From Vulcanimicrobiota bacterium (GTDB lineage: Bacteria; Vulcanimicrobiota; Vulcanimicrobiia; Vulcanimicrobiales; Vulcanimicrobiaceae): a stretch of DNA of 18,007 nt. Positions 1 to 6,829 of this stretch are shown one piece after another. The notes under the pieces are model-generated. The model ran no database searches. It was not told the DNA's origin and saw nothing but the letters and a program-made list of their open reading frames with translations. How positions within the stretch are numbered: the first letter of the stretch is position 1; the number at the start of each line of letters is the position of its first letter. The stretch covers positions 1 through 18,007 of the forward strand of contig JAFAMK010000082.1 of the NCBI GenBank assembly GCA_019233415.1, read 5' to 3'. Made by a program: the position numbers and the translations under genes.

Positions 1-1
1 G

Positions 2-157
2 ACGCCGCTCGCGTACGAGTTCTATCACGCGGTCCGCGCGACGGGAACACCGGTCGAGATGGTCGTCATCCCGGTCAACGGCCACAACCCGTCCGACCCG
101 CTCCACCGCGAAGAGCGCACGCACCGCTGGGTCGACTGGTTCGTGACCCACTTCTGA
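2..157 (+). CDS. C-terminal end of an S9 (prolyl oligopeptidase-like) peptidase, 5' truncated
   Basis: Only the last 51 codons are in the window; the gene enters from the left edge in frame 2 and ends with TGA at 155-157. The residues read like the end of an alpha/beta-hydrolase of the S9 peptidase family: a helix (YEFYHAVRATG), a strand with PVEMVVIP, then a Gly-His-Asn at the expected position of the catalytic histidine (His codon 83-85), followed by a final helix with R-x-x-x-W-x-x-W-F. In this family the enzyme cleaves short peptides or acyl-peptides next to proline or other residues. Ser and Asp of the triad lie outside the window, so the exact subfamily cannot be decided. It is followed by 102 nt before the next gene, probably a separate transcription unit. 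Confidence 0.75.
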   Translation, partial: TPLAYEFYHAVRATGTPVEMVVIPVNGHNPSDPLHREERTHRWVDWFVTHF

Positions 158-227
158 CGGGCTGACTCCGGCCGGCGCCGATCCTGGTATACTGCATGCC
201 AGGGCTGGGTTGCTGGAGGCAGAACGC

Positions 228-250
228 CCTCCTCGCCTGACGGGAGGAGG
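228..250 (+). promoter_or_regulatory. Hairpin covering the ribosome binding site of the FAH-family gene
   Basis: CCTCCTC (228-234) is perfectly complementary to GAGGAGG (244-250), giving a 7-bp stem with a 9-nt loop. The 3' arm is the Shine-Dalgarno of the gene starting at 260 (AGGAGG ends 9 nt before ATG). If it forms in the mRNA, ribosome access would be limited. A consensus Shine-Dalgarno in GC-rich DNA can meet a complement by chance, so a regulatory role is inference. Confidence 0.4.
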
Positions 251-259
251 ATTTCGTCA

Positions 260-1258
260 ATGAAGCCTACGCGTGGAGCTTTTCTTGCCGGCGCGGCCGG
301 CGGCGTGGCGGCGGTCGCGGCGCCGACGCTGGTTGCGGCGGCCAGTCCGGCGGACGTCGCGGCCGCGACGAAGGGGATGACGCTGACGACGCTTCGCGAC
401 GGCGGCGTCGACCACGTCGGGATTCGTACGGCGCGCGGGATCGTCGACGTGTCGCGCGCCGCGCAGGCGCTCGGCGTCGCCCAGCCGCCGCTGACCGTCG
501 ACGACGTCGTCGCCGGGCGCGGCGACGTCGCCGCGCTGCCGCGGCTCGTGAAGGATGCGCCGGCGAGCGCGGTTCGTGCCGAGACGTCGGTCGAGTACGG
601 GCCGCTCGTCAGCGCGCCGCCAAAGATCGTGTGCGTCGGGCTGAACTACCGCGCGCACATTGCGGAGACCGGCGAAAAGACGCCGCCGTATCCCGACCTC
701 TTCAACAAGTACAACACCGCGCTCAACCGCCACGGCGGAACGGTCGCCGTTTCGCACCTTCCGGCCGAGAAGTTCGACTACGAGTCGGAGCTGGTGATGA
801 TCGTCGGCACGACCGCGCGCAACGTTCCGGAGGCAAGCGCGCTCGACTACGTCTTCGGCTACACGACCGGCCACGACTTCACCGCGCGCGACGCGCAGAA
901 CCGCGTCTCGCAGTGGATGACCGGCAAGACGCCCGACCAGTTCGCCCCGATCGGTCCGTGGCTCGTCACCGCCGACCAGATTCCCGACCCGCAGACGCTG
1001 CAGGTGCAGACGTTCGTCAACGACGAGAAGACGCCGCGCCAGGACATGAACACCTCGCAGATGATCTTCTCGTGCGCGCGAATCGTCAGCTACACGTCGC
1101 AGTTCATCACGCTCCAGCCCGGCGACGTGATCTTCACCGGAACCCCGGCCGGCGTGATTCAGGGCTATCCGAAGGAGAAGCAGGTCTGGCTCAAACCGGG
1201 CGACCGCGTTCGCACGGTGATCTCGAAGCTCGGCGAGCTGCACTTCACGCTCGTGTGA
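260..1258 (+). CDS. Exported fumarylacetoacetate hydrolase (FAH) family protein
   Basis: 332 aa. The start is ATG 260 with AGGAGG 9 nt upstream. Residues 1-28 form a signal-peptide-like segment (TRGAFLAGAAGG, then hydrophobic Ala/Val); it looks like a Tat leader in which the second Arg is Gly. The rest is a full FAH domain: a short N-terminal domain (about 38-118), then PPKIVCVGLNYRAHIAE, the metal-binding YESE (Glu175, Glu177), GHDFTARD (Asp206), GKTPDQFAPIGPW, and PGDVIFTGTPAGV near the end. FAH-family enzymes use Mg2+ or Ca2+ bound by these acids to cleave C-C bonds in beta-diketo or acylpyruvate compounds, or to decarboxylate or isomerise them; the substrate here cannot be read. Family members are normally cytoplasmic, so the leader is the odd point. 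A strong hairpin follows the stop by 8 nt, so it is probably monocistronic. Confidence 0.85.
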   Translation: MKPTRGAFLAGAAGGVAAVAAPTLVAAASPADVAAATKGMTLTTLRDGGVDHVGIRTARGIVDVSRAAQALGVAQPPLTVDDVVAGRGDVAALPRLVKDAPASAVRAETSVEYGPLVSAPPKIVCVGLNYRAHIAETGEKTPPYPDLFNKYNTALNRHGGTVAVSHLPAEKFDYESELVMIVGTTARNVPEASALDYVFGYTTGHDFTARDAQNRVSQWMTGKTPDQFAPIGPWLVTADQIPDPQTLQVQTFVNDEKTPRQDMNTSQMIFSCARIVSYTSQFITLQPGDVIFTGTPAGVIQGYPKEKQVWLKPGDRVRTVISKLGELHFTLV

Positions 1259-1266
1259 GCCCTCGC

Positions 1267-1300
1267 TCGCTGCGGGCGGTCTTGCCGCCTCCCGCAGCGA
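1267..1300 (+). terminator. Strong stem-loop terminator after the FAH-family gene
   Basis: TCGCTGCGGG (1267-1276) pairs perfectly with CCCGCAGCGA (1291-1300), a 10-bp stem, and the 14-nt loop can fold further through CGG/CCG. It begins 8 nt after the stop codon and ends 14 nt before the tRNA. There is no U-tract after it (AGAGCACATTT), which is common for terminators of very GC-rich genomes. The stem is symmetric and could work in either direction. Confidence 0.65.
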
Positions 1301-1314
1301 AGAGCACATTTCGC

Positions 1315-1396
1315 GGGCACGTGGCGGAATCGGTAGACGCGCTGGATTTAGGTTCCAGTGGGGCGACCCATCTGAGTTCGAGTCTCAGCGTGCCCA
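1315..1396 (+). tRNA. tRNA-Leu (anticodon UAG)
   Basis: A complete class II cloverleaf can be drawn. The acceptor is GGGCACG (1315-1321) with CGTGCCC (1389-1395) and discriminator A1396. The D arm contains GGTAGACGC. The anticodon stem is CTGGA/TCCAG (1342-1346/1354-1358) with loop TTTAGGT, giving anticodon TAG at 1349-1351. The long variable arm has TGGG/CCCA, as expected for leucine. The T arm is CTGAG-TTCGAGT-CTCAG (1372-1388). CCA is not encoded (GCA follows), so it must be added after transcription. It reads CUA codons, plus other CUN codons depending on modification. tRNA-Leu genes are common integration targets, and a T4SS lies 3 kb downstream. Confidence 0.97.
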
Positions 1397-1473
1397 GCAT
1401 CGCTTGCACTAAACGGTGAGCATCGTGTACGCTCGCCTCAACGTCCGTTGCGTGTGCGGCGAGGAGTACCGTT

Positions 1474-2721
1474 GTGAATCGGAAGGGCATCTTCGGCGCG
1501 GCCTGCTTCGGCTTGTCGGCCGGATTGCTCTCGACGTACGTCGTCGCGCAGTCCGAGTTCGGCGCGCCGCCCGCCGGTCGTGTCCCGATCCTCTACAACG
1601 ACCACCACGTCTACGCGCGGCCCGACGAGCTGCGGTCGGGCCGCGTGCTCGCGGCGCTCGTGCAGGGCGAGACCATCCTGATCCCGCTGCGCTCGATGTT
1701 CGAGGCGATGGGCGCGCGCGTCGACTACGACCCCGACTCGCATGCGGTCGTCGTCTCGCGCGGCGACCGCGTGATCAGCGTGACGGCGGGCCGACCCACG
1801 GTCGTGATCGACGGCGAGAGCCGCCCGCTCGACGTTCCGCCGGAGGTCGTCGGCGGACGGCTGCTGGTCCCCGTGCGCGTGCTGGCCGAAGGGCTCGGCG
1901 CGTACGTGCAGTGGCAGCCGAGCCTGCACGTCGTGACGATTCGCTACCGCCCGAACGCCGCGCCGAGTTCGCCGGTCGTCTACGCGACCGCGCCGCCGGC
2001 GGCGCCGACCGCGACGCCGCTGCCGCCGCGGCCGGTGATCCCGCCCGGACCGCCGCCGCCGCGGCCGCCGCGCGAGGACGAGACGTTCGTCGTCGGCGAC
2101 GCGCTCGTCGCGACGAACGTGTCGAACGCGTTCGCGCACGGCACCGGCCGCAGCGACTCGTACGCCGGCCGCGGCGTCGGCGAGTTCACGCTGCTCAACA
2201 TTCCGTGGATGCTCGCGGTCGAAGGCGCCTCGTACGGCTTCCACCATCCGGCGGGGCCGGTTACGGTGCTCGGCGGCGGCGGTGCGACGGTGATCCCCGG
2301 GCTCGACGGGCGCGAGGACGAGTTCGCCGCGAAGCTCGGCGTCGGCGTCGCGCCGACCCGCATCTACGCCGGAATCGGGCTCTTCCGCGCGAGCGACAGC
2401 CTTGGCACGCCGGTGACGACGGGGCTCGGTGCGGGACTGACGAAGCAGCCCGACCTCGATCAGGCGACCTCGCTCTACGGCGACGTCTGGTACTACCCGA
2501 ACGTGCAAGGAGTTTGCCCGACCGCGACCTGCCCAGCCGGCGGAACGCTCGCGCACAGCGCGCTCACCTTCCGCGGCGGCGGGACGCTGCGGCTCGGCTC
2601 GGAGCAGAGCCGGCTCTTCCTCGATGCGGGGTATCAGGGCGAGCGCCGCAAGGCGAAGTCGCTCGCTCCGGTGGACACGACGCTGAGCGCCGGCTACATC
2701 GGGCTGGGGATTCGCTTCTAG
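1474..2721 (+). CDS. Secreted copper-amine-oxidase-N-like (stalk) domain protein with C-terminal barrel-like region
   Basis: 415 aa. The GTG start at 1474 is chosen for its Shine-Dalgarno GAGGAG (1461-1466) and because a signal peptide follows at once (residues 1-25, ending VVA|QSE). Residues about 37-160 match the 'copper amine oxidase N-terminal domain-like' repeat: two copies of a P-x-R...E-x-[ML]-G-A-x-V pattern (IPLRSMFEAMGARVDYDP and VPVRVLAEGLGAYVQW). That module is a non-enzymatic envelope or wall module despite its name. A Pro-rich linker (about 173-200) leads to a Gly-rich, alternating-hydrophobic region that ends GYIGLGIRF; a terminal Phe on a strand is typical of outer-membrane barrels. 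An outer-membrane location is inferred. Only 18 nt separate it from the TraF-type peptidase gene, so the two are probably co-transcribed. Confidence 0.75.
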   Translation: MNRKGIFGAACFGLSAGLLSTYVVAQSEFGAPPAGRVPILYNDHHVYARPDELRSGRVLAALVQGETILIPLRSMFEAMGARVDYDPDSHAVVVSRGDRVISVTAGRPTVVIDGESRPLDVPPEVVGGRLLVPVRVLAEGLGAYVQWQPSLHVVTIRYRPNAAPSSPVVYATAPPAAPTATPLPPRPVIPPGPPPPRPPREDETFVVGDALVATNVSNAFAHGTGRSDSYAGRGVGEFTLLNIPWMLAVEGASYGFHHPAGPVTVLGGGGATVIPGLDGREDEFAAKLGVGVAPTRIYAGIGLFRASDSLGTPVTTGLGAGLTKQPDLDQATSLYGDVWYYPNVQGVCPTATCPAGGTLAHSALTFRGGGTLRLGSEQSRLFLDAGYQGERRKAKSLAPVDTTLSAGYIGLGIRF

Positions 2722-2739
2722 GGGAAGAACTTCGTCGCG

Positions 2740-3321
2740 ATGCGAGCGACGACGCGCCTGGTGGACGGAGCCTTGAACCGGCGAGCCGGAACCGTCGCGC
2801 TCTACCTCGCCGGCCTGCTCGTTGCCGTGATCGCGCTCGCGAAGCTCGGGCTCACGGTGAACACGACGTCGTCGATGCCGATCGGGCTCTACCGTGTGCA
2901 CCCAGCGGCATCGATCGAGCGCGGCGCGACCGTGCAGGTCTGCGCGCCGGACGACGTCGCGCGAGTCGGCGCGGAGCGCGGCTACCTGCCGCCCGGCAAC
3001 TGCGCGTCGGGTCGTGCGCCGCTGCTGAAGATCGCGGTCGGCATTCCCGGCGACGTCGTCGTCGTGCGCAACGACGCGATCACGATCAACGGCCAGCGGC
3101 TCACGCCGAGCGCGCGCGCGTCGCGCGATACCCGCGGTCGCCCGCTCGACCGCATCCCCGTCGGCACCTACGTGCTCGGTGCCGACCAGCTCTGGCTCTG
3201 GACGCCGTACGTGCGCAGCTGGGACTCGCGCTACTTCGGCCCGGTCTCGTTGCGCGCCGTGCGCGGCGTGGCGCGACTGCTGATCCCGTTCGCTCACGCC
3301 GGCGACGCCGGGTCCTCCTAG
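2740..3321 (+). CDS. traF: TraF-type conjugative-transfer signal peptidase (S26 family)
   Basis: 193 aa. One membrane anchor (about 18-38) is followed by the TraF peptidase domain. Ser45 in N-T-T-S-S-M-P-x-G-L-Y is the nucleophile, Lys97 in LLKIAVGIPGD the general base, and Asp162 in RSWDSRYFGP the third residue. The Ser-Lys distance of 52 equals that of RP4 TraF (Ser37, Lys89, Asp155 as I recall), and the Lys-Asp distance is 65 against 66. In RP4, TraF trims the C-terminus of pilin TrbC and joins its ends into a ring. The TrbC homologue encoded here from 7843 is the obvious substrate. The start is ATG 2740 with a GGGGAAG stretch overlapping the upstream stop region. The TAG stop shares the palindrome CTAG with the stop of the convergent gene. 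Confidence 0.88.
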   Translation: MRATTRLVDGALNRRAGTVALYLAGLLVAVIALAKLGLTVNTTSSMPIGLYRVHPAASIERGATVQVCAPDDVARVGAERGYLPPGNCASGRAPLLKIAVGIPGDVVVVRNDAITINGQRLTPSARASRDTRGRPLDRIPVGTYVLGADQLWLWTPYVRSWDSRYFGPVSLRAVRGVARLLIPFAHAGDAGSS

Positions 3322-3677
3322 ACCGGACGCTCGCGCCCGCGGTCGTGATCGCGCGCCGGCTCGTCGCCGTCGCGCTCGACCGTGAGTCCCTGCGCATCGC
3401 CGCGCACGTGCGCGCCGAGCGCGAGCCCGTGCTCGATCAGGTCTTCGCGCAGCTCGACGTAGTGATGGCGCCCCGCGTGGACGACCGCGACGCCGTCCGC
3501 GACCGCGACGACGGTGCCGACGAGCGGGCGGCCGTCCCACGGCGTGCTCGTGCCGCCGTGGTGACGATGCCGCTCGTACTCGTCGAGCTGCTTGCGCAAG
3601 AGAATCGCCTCGGTCGCGGCGTGCTGCGCGCGCGCGGCGCGCGGGACGTCGAGGGCGCCGGGAACCGGTTCGTGCAT
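3318..3677 (-). CDS. Small protein of unknown function, beta-rich C-terminal half
   Basis: 119 aa from ATG (3677 downward), or 120 aa if the TTG just before it is used; GGAGG lies 10 nt before the ATG and 7 nt before the TTG, so both starts are possible. Codon third positions are strongly G/C in this frame, supporting a real gene. There is no signal peptide or membrane segment. Residues about 14-37 form a charged helix, then PWDGRPLVGTVVAVADGVAVVHAGRHHYVEL and a further pair of strands (GAHVRGDAQGLTVE) suggest a small beta domain. That part loosely recalls the small C-terminal domain of some plasmid relaxases or KfrB-like domains, but the match is too weak to assign. The tail is Asp/Arg-rich. 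It is convergent with traF and divergent from the next small membrane gene. Confidence 0.7.
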   Translation of the reverse strand: MHEPVPGALDVPRAARAQHAATEAILLRKQLDEYERHRHHGGTSTPWDGRPLVGTVVAVADGVAVVHAGRHHYVELREDLIEHGLALGAHVRGDAQGLTVERDGDEPARDHDRGRERPV

Positions 3678-3683
3678 CAAACG

Positions 3684-3712
3684 TTGACCTCCGTCGAGTG
3701 CTGAACTACGCT
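3684..3712 (+). promoter_or_regulatory. Candidate sigma-70-type promoter for a leaderless mRNA
   Basis: TTGACC (3684-3689) and TACGCT (3707-3712) are exactly 17 nt apart. The start point predicted about 7 nt after the -10 falls on or next to the GTG-ATG start at 3717/3720, which has no Shine-Dalgarno, so translation could be leaderless. The -10 matches the consensus at only half of its positions, so this is a proposal from spacing and context. Confidence 0.33.
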
Positions 3713-3719
3713 GGCCGTG

Positions 3720-4055
3720 ATGTTCGGACCGGCGCGTGAGGCGGCAGAGTACGCGGTTGCGGAGCTGGAGCGGCGCGCCGACGAGGCGCTGGGCCGGCGC
3801 ACGCGGCTCGCGCTCGGCCGGTACGCGGCGCTGCTCGTGCTCGGCGCGCCGACCGCATATGTCGTCGGCGCGATCCTGTCGGGAACGATGCGCTGGACGC
3901 TGCTGACGACCCAGGGCTTGGTCGCGGGCGTGCTGTTGTTCGCCGTCGTCGACCTCGCGCGGTTCATCGCGCGTGCGGCGCGGCGGCGTGCTTCGCCGGA
4001 TGCTTCACGCGCTTCGTCTTCGCGCGCAGATGCGCCGGAGGAGGGCAGCGGCTGA
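3720..4055 (+). CDS. Small two-helix membrane protein of unknown function
   Basis: 111 aa from ATG 3720 (a GTG directly before it would add one residue). A cytoplasm-like amphipathic helix rich in Glu/Arg (about 5-33) is followed by two hydrophobic segments (about 35-54 and 61-80) joined by a short SGTMRWT turn, then an Arg-rich stretch (RFIARAARRR) and a Ser/Ala tail. Both ends are therefore predicted in the cytoplasm. I do not recognise the family. Third codon positions are G/C-rich as in its neighbours. The last 92 nt overlap the 3' end of the minus-strand gene ending at 3964, so both C-terminal tails are encoded antisense to each other. No Shine-Dalgarno is visible. Confidence 0.65.
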   Translation: MFGPAREAAEYAVAELERRADEALGRRTRLALGRYAALLVLGAPTAYVVGAILSGTMRWTLLTTQGLVAGVLLFAVVDLARFIARAARRRASPDASRASSSRADAPEEGSG

Positions 4056-4827
4056 CGGTGTCGCCGATGCGGTCGCGCACGACCGACTCCTGTGGATCGC
4101 TCGTCTGCACGCCGAGCAGCGCGGGCCGTTTCGCGCACCACGCATCGTCGGCGATGATCGCGAGCCGTTCGGGCGAATCGAGCGCAGCGATCGTGCGCAG
4201 CGTCGCTTCGGGACGCGCCGCGGCGACGTGCGCCAGCGCGCGCGCGTACGCGCCGTGCAGTGACGGCGGCGCGCTCGCAGCCGCGACGAAGAGCGCGCGG
4301 CGCGCCGCGTCGTCGTCCGGCGCGTATCCGGCGAGCGCGGCGACCGGAAAACCGCTCCCTTGCGGCACGACGCGCGCGCGGTCGAGCCGCATGCCGTAGT
4401 CGTTGCCGACGCCGTCTTCGTCCGCTGGGTAGTTCGCGACGAACGCGTCGCGATACGTGGTGCGGTCGAGCGCGTAGAGCGCGAGCACGAGCGCGGGGTC
4501 GATGGTCGGCGGCGGCGTCGGCGCGATGCGAATGACCGGTTTTGGACGCTCGGCCGGCGACGATGACGGTGACGGCGCGGGCGTCGGCGTCGGTGATGCG
4601 GAAGGAAGCGCGGCGAGCGCCGCTGCGTAGCGCGCGCGGAGGGTGTCGACATCATGGTGCCGCCAGAGATCGTAGATCGCGGCGACGTCCGCGTCGCGGC
4701 GCAACGCCGGATCGGGCGTCGGCGACATGCGCGGATCGACGATCTGCGCGCCGGCGCGCGAACTCGTGACGAGCGCGCACGCGCCACACATCAGCGTGAT
4801 CGTCGCCACAACCAGAACGTATCTCAC
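3964..4827 (-). CDS. Secreted protein of unknown function with Pro/Ser-rich linker
   Basis: 287 aa from GTG (4827 downward), preferred over an in-frame TTG five codons earlier because GAGGA sits just upstream and a signal peptide starts here (MRYVLVVATITLMCG, cleavage likely after A-G-A, residue 27). No proper lipobox is present although two Cys lie in the leader. After about 45 residues of helix (YDLWRHHDVDTLRARYAAAL) comes a low-complexity S/P/T linker (about 70-112). An Ala-rich, probably all-helical domain follows, containing YRDAFVANYPADEDGVGNDYG and PERLAIIADDAWCAKRPAL. The end is Lys/His/Arg-rich. The family is not recognised. It reads away from the traG operon, with 106 nt between their starts, so the two may share a divergent control region. 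Confidence 0.68.
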   Translation of the reverse strand: MRYVLVVATITLMCGACALVTSSRAGAQIVDPRMSPTPDPALRRDADVAAIYDLWRHHDVDTLRARYAAALAALPSASPTPTPAPSPSSSPAERPKPVIRIAPTPPPTIDPALVLALYALDRTTYRDAFVANYPADEDGVGNDYGMRLDRARVVPQGSGFPVAALAGYAPDDDAARRALFVAAASAPPSLHGAYARALAHVAAARPEATLRTIAALDSPERLAIIADDAWCAKRPALLGVQTSDPQESVVRDRIGDTVSRCPPPAHLRAKTKRVKHPAKHAAAPHAR

Positions 4828-4854
4828 GTCATCCTCAGGCAACCGGGCGTTTAA

Positions 4855-4884
4855 GGAACCGTCGGTACGGTATAGGACGTACGT
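4855..4884 (+). promoter_or_regulatory. Possible ECF-sigma-like promoter of the T4SS operon
   Basis: In the 106-nt divergent gap before traG, GGAACC (4855-4860) is followed after 17 nt by CGTA inside the palindrome ACGTACGT (4877-4884). This resembles the GGAAC/CGTA elements used by many extracytoplasmic-function sigma factors. A TATAGG (4871-4876) in the same patch could instead serve a sigma-70 promoter with a poor -35. The region is visibly less GC-rich than the genes. No experimental or comparative support is available. Confidence 0.22.
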
Positions 4885-4933
4885 CCCGCTCGCTCAACTC
4901 CGTACCCCGAACGGCAAGCCCGTACAGCAGAAG

Positions 4934-6829
4934 ATGAGAAACGGCGCTCCGCGTCACTTGTACGACATCCCGCGGCATCAGGCCGACCCGATCAACGGGT
5001 TGTACCGCGCCTTCGCCGCGTGGCTCCTCGGCATCATCGCCGCGATGTGGGTTGCGACGCAGCTTACGGCGCAGCGCTTCGGTTATCAGCCGGCGCTCGG
5101 CCGGCCGCTTGCACCACCGGACGTCTACGCGCCGTGGGACGGGATCGTGTGGCTGATGCGCTATCACGGCGTGCGCGATCCGCACGTGCAGGCGATCTTC
5201 GCGCAGCAGTCGTTCGTCTGGATGGTCGGCGTCGTCGCGGCGACCGTGCTCGCAATCGTCGTCGCGGTGCGCGGCTGGCGCCGCACGCAGCGCACGTCCG
5301 ACCTGCACGGTTCCGCGCATTGGGCCGACGCGCGCGAAGTGCGCGCAACGGGACTGCTCGGCGGCGCCGGCGTGTACGTCGGCGCGTGGCGCGACGACCG
5401 TGGCCGTTTGCGCTATCTGCGCGACGACGGCCCCGCGCACGTGCTCGCGTTCGCACCGACGCGTTCCGGCAAAGGCGTCGGCCTCGTCATCCCGACGCTG
5501 CTCTCGTGGCCGCACTCGGCGGTGATCCACGACATCAAGGGCGAGAACTTCGCGCTGACGTCGGGCTGGCGCGAGCACGAACTCGGCAGCCGCGTGCTGC
5601 GCTTCGACCCGACCGCGCCGGCGGGGAGCGCGCGCTTCAACCCGCTCGACGAGGTGCGGCTCGGGACCGAGTTCGAGGTGCGCGACGTGCAGAACGTCGT
5701 GCAGATCATCACCGATCCCGACGGCCGCGGCGCGGAAGGTGAGGAGGCGCACTGGATCGCGACCAGCTCCGCGTTCCTGCTCGGCGTCATCACGCACGTG
5801 CTGTACTTCGAGCGCGACAAGTCGCTCGGCGGCGTCGCGTCGCTGCTCTCGAATCCCGCCTTCGAAGACGCGCGCCAGCTGTACGCCTTCTTGCTCACGG
5901 CGGAGCACGATCCCGAGCTGCGGCTTGGCTGGCGTGATCTCGACGGCGCGCCGACCGCGACGCACCCGGTCGTCGCGATGGCCGCGCGCGACATGCTCAA
6001 CCGCGATCCGAAGGAAGCGACCAGCGTCCTCTCGACCGCGATCCGCTTCCTGACGCTCTGGCGCGATCCGATCGTGGCGCGCAACACCGCCGCCAGCGAC
6101 TTTCACGTCGGCGACCTCATGCACGGCCAGCACCCGACCAGCCTGTACCTCGTCGTTCCGCCGTCGGACATCGACCGGCTCAAGCCGCTGACCCGGCTCG
6201 TCATCAACCAGATCCTGCGGCTCAACACGCAGGAGATGAAGTTCGAGAACGGCCGCAGCGTCGCGAGCTACGACCACCGGCTGCTGCTGATGATCGACGA
6301 GTTCCCCTCGCTCGGCCGGCTCGAGATCATGCAGACCGCGCTCGCGTTCATGGCCGGCTACGGGATCAAGGCGTACCTCATCACGCAAGACGTCGGCCAG
6401 CTCACCGCCGCGTACGGCGGGCTCGGCGGCCGCGACGAGACGATCATGGCGAACTGCCACATCCAGGTCGCGTTCGCGCCGAACAAGCTCGACACGATGG
6501 AGCTGCTCTCGAAGCTCGCCGGGACGACGACGGTCCGCACCGAGACGAAGAGCTACTCCGGCACGCGCATGGCGATCCGCACCCACGTCATGGTCAACGC
6601 GCAGGAGAGCGAACGTCCGCTGCTCACGCCCGACGAAGTGCGGCGCCTTCCATCGGATGACGCGCTGATCTTCGTCGCAGGGCACGCGCCGATCTATGGC
6701 CGGCGCATCAAATACTACGAAGACCCGACCTTCGCGGCGCGCGCGCGCATCCCGGCGCCGTCCGGCGACGGGCGCGAGCCGATCGACGTCACCCCGGCGC
6801 ACGCCGAGTCCACGATCGGCGCCGCATGA
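4934..6829 (+). CDS. traG: T4SS coupling protein, TraG/VirD4 family ATPase
   Basis: 631 aa from ATG 4934, close to the size of RP4 TraG (635 aa). The frame stays open upstream to 4727, but that extension runs into the divergent gene and is not protein-like, so ATG 4934 is chosen; its Shine-Dalgarno is weak (GCAGAAG, too near). Two N-terminal membrane helices (about 26-46 and 90-110) flank a periplasmic loop. The cytoplasmic ATPase domain follows: Walker A in APTRSGKGVG (Lys180), the family signature HDIKGENF soon after, Walker B in LLLMIDEFPSLG (Asp455, Glu456), then AYLITQDVGQL. The protein recruits substrate (relaxase-DNA or effector proteins) to the secretion channel. It opens the operon, and its TGA overlaps the ATG of trbB. 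Confidence 0.95.
   Translation: MRNGAPRHLYDIPRHQADPINGLYRAFAAWLLGIIAAMWVATQLTAQRFGYQPALGRPLAPPDVYAPWDGIVWLMRYHGVRDPHVQAIFAQQSFVWMVGVVAATVLAIVVAVRGWRRTQRTSDLHGSAHWADAREVRATGLLGGAGVYVGAWRDDRGRLRYLRDDGPAHVLAFAPTRSGKGVGLVIPTLLSWPHSAVIHDIKGENFALTSGWREHELGSRVLRFDPTAPAGSARFNPLDEVRLGTEFEVRDVQNVVQIITDPDGRGAEGEEAHWIATSSAFLLGVITHVLYFERDKSLGGVASLLSNPAFEDARQLYAFLLTAEHDPELRLGWRDLDGAPTATHPVVAMAARDMLNRDPKEATSVLSTAIRFLTLWRDPIVARNTAASDFHVGDLMHGQHPTSLYLVVPPSDIDRLKPLTRLVINQILRLNTQEMKFENGRSVASYDHRLLLMIDEFPSLGRLEIMQTALAFMAGYGIKAYLITQDVGQLTAAYGGLGGRDETIMANCHIQVAFAPNKLDTMELLSKLAGTTTVRTETKSYSGTRMAIRTHVMVNAQESERPLLTPDEVRRLPSDDALIFVAGHAPIYGRRIKYYEDPTFAARARIPAPSGDGREPIDVTPAHAESTIGAA

Noticed and set aside
162..193. Sigma-70-like promoter before the FAH-family gene (CTGACT ... 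TATACT)
   Set aside because: The -10 is fair, but the 20-nt spacing and poor -35 make it unsafe to list.
1404..1433. TTGCAC-18-TACGCT before the stalk protein gene
   Set aside because: Only three of six bases match the consensus in each box; it could be real but is close to chance level in this sequence.
4727..4933. Longer N-terminus for TraG from upstream in-frame starts
   Set aside because: It would overlap the start of the divergent secreted-protein gene, and the residues are not conserved-looking; ATG 4934 gives the normal TraG length.
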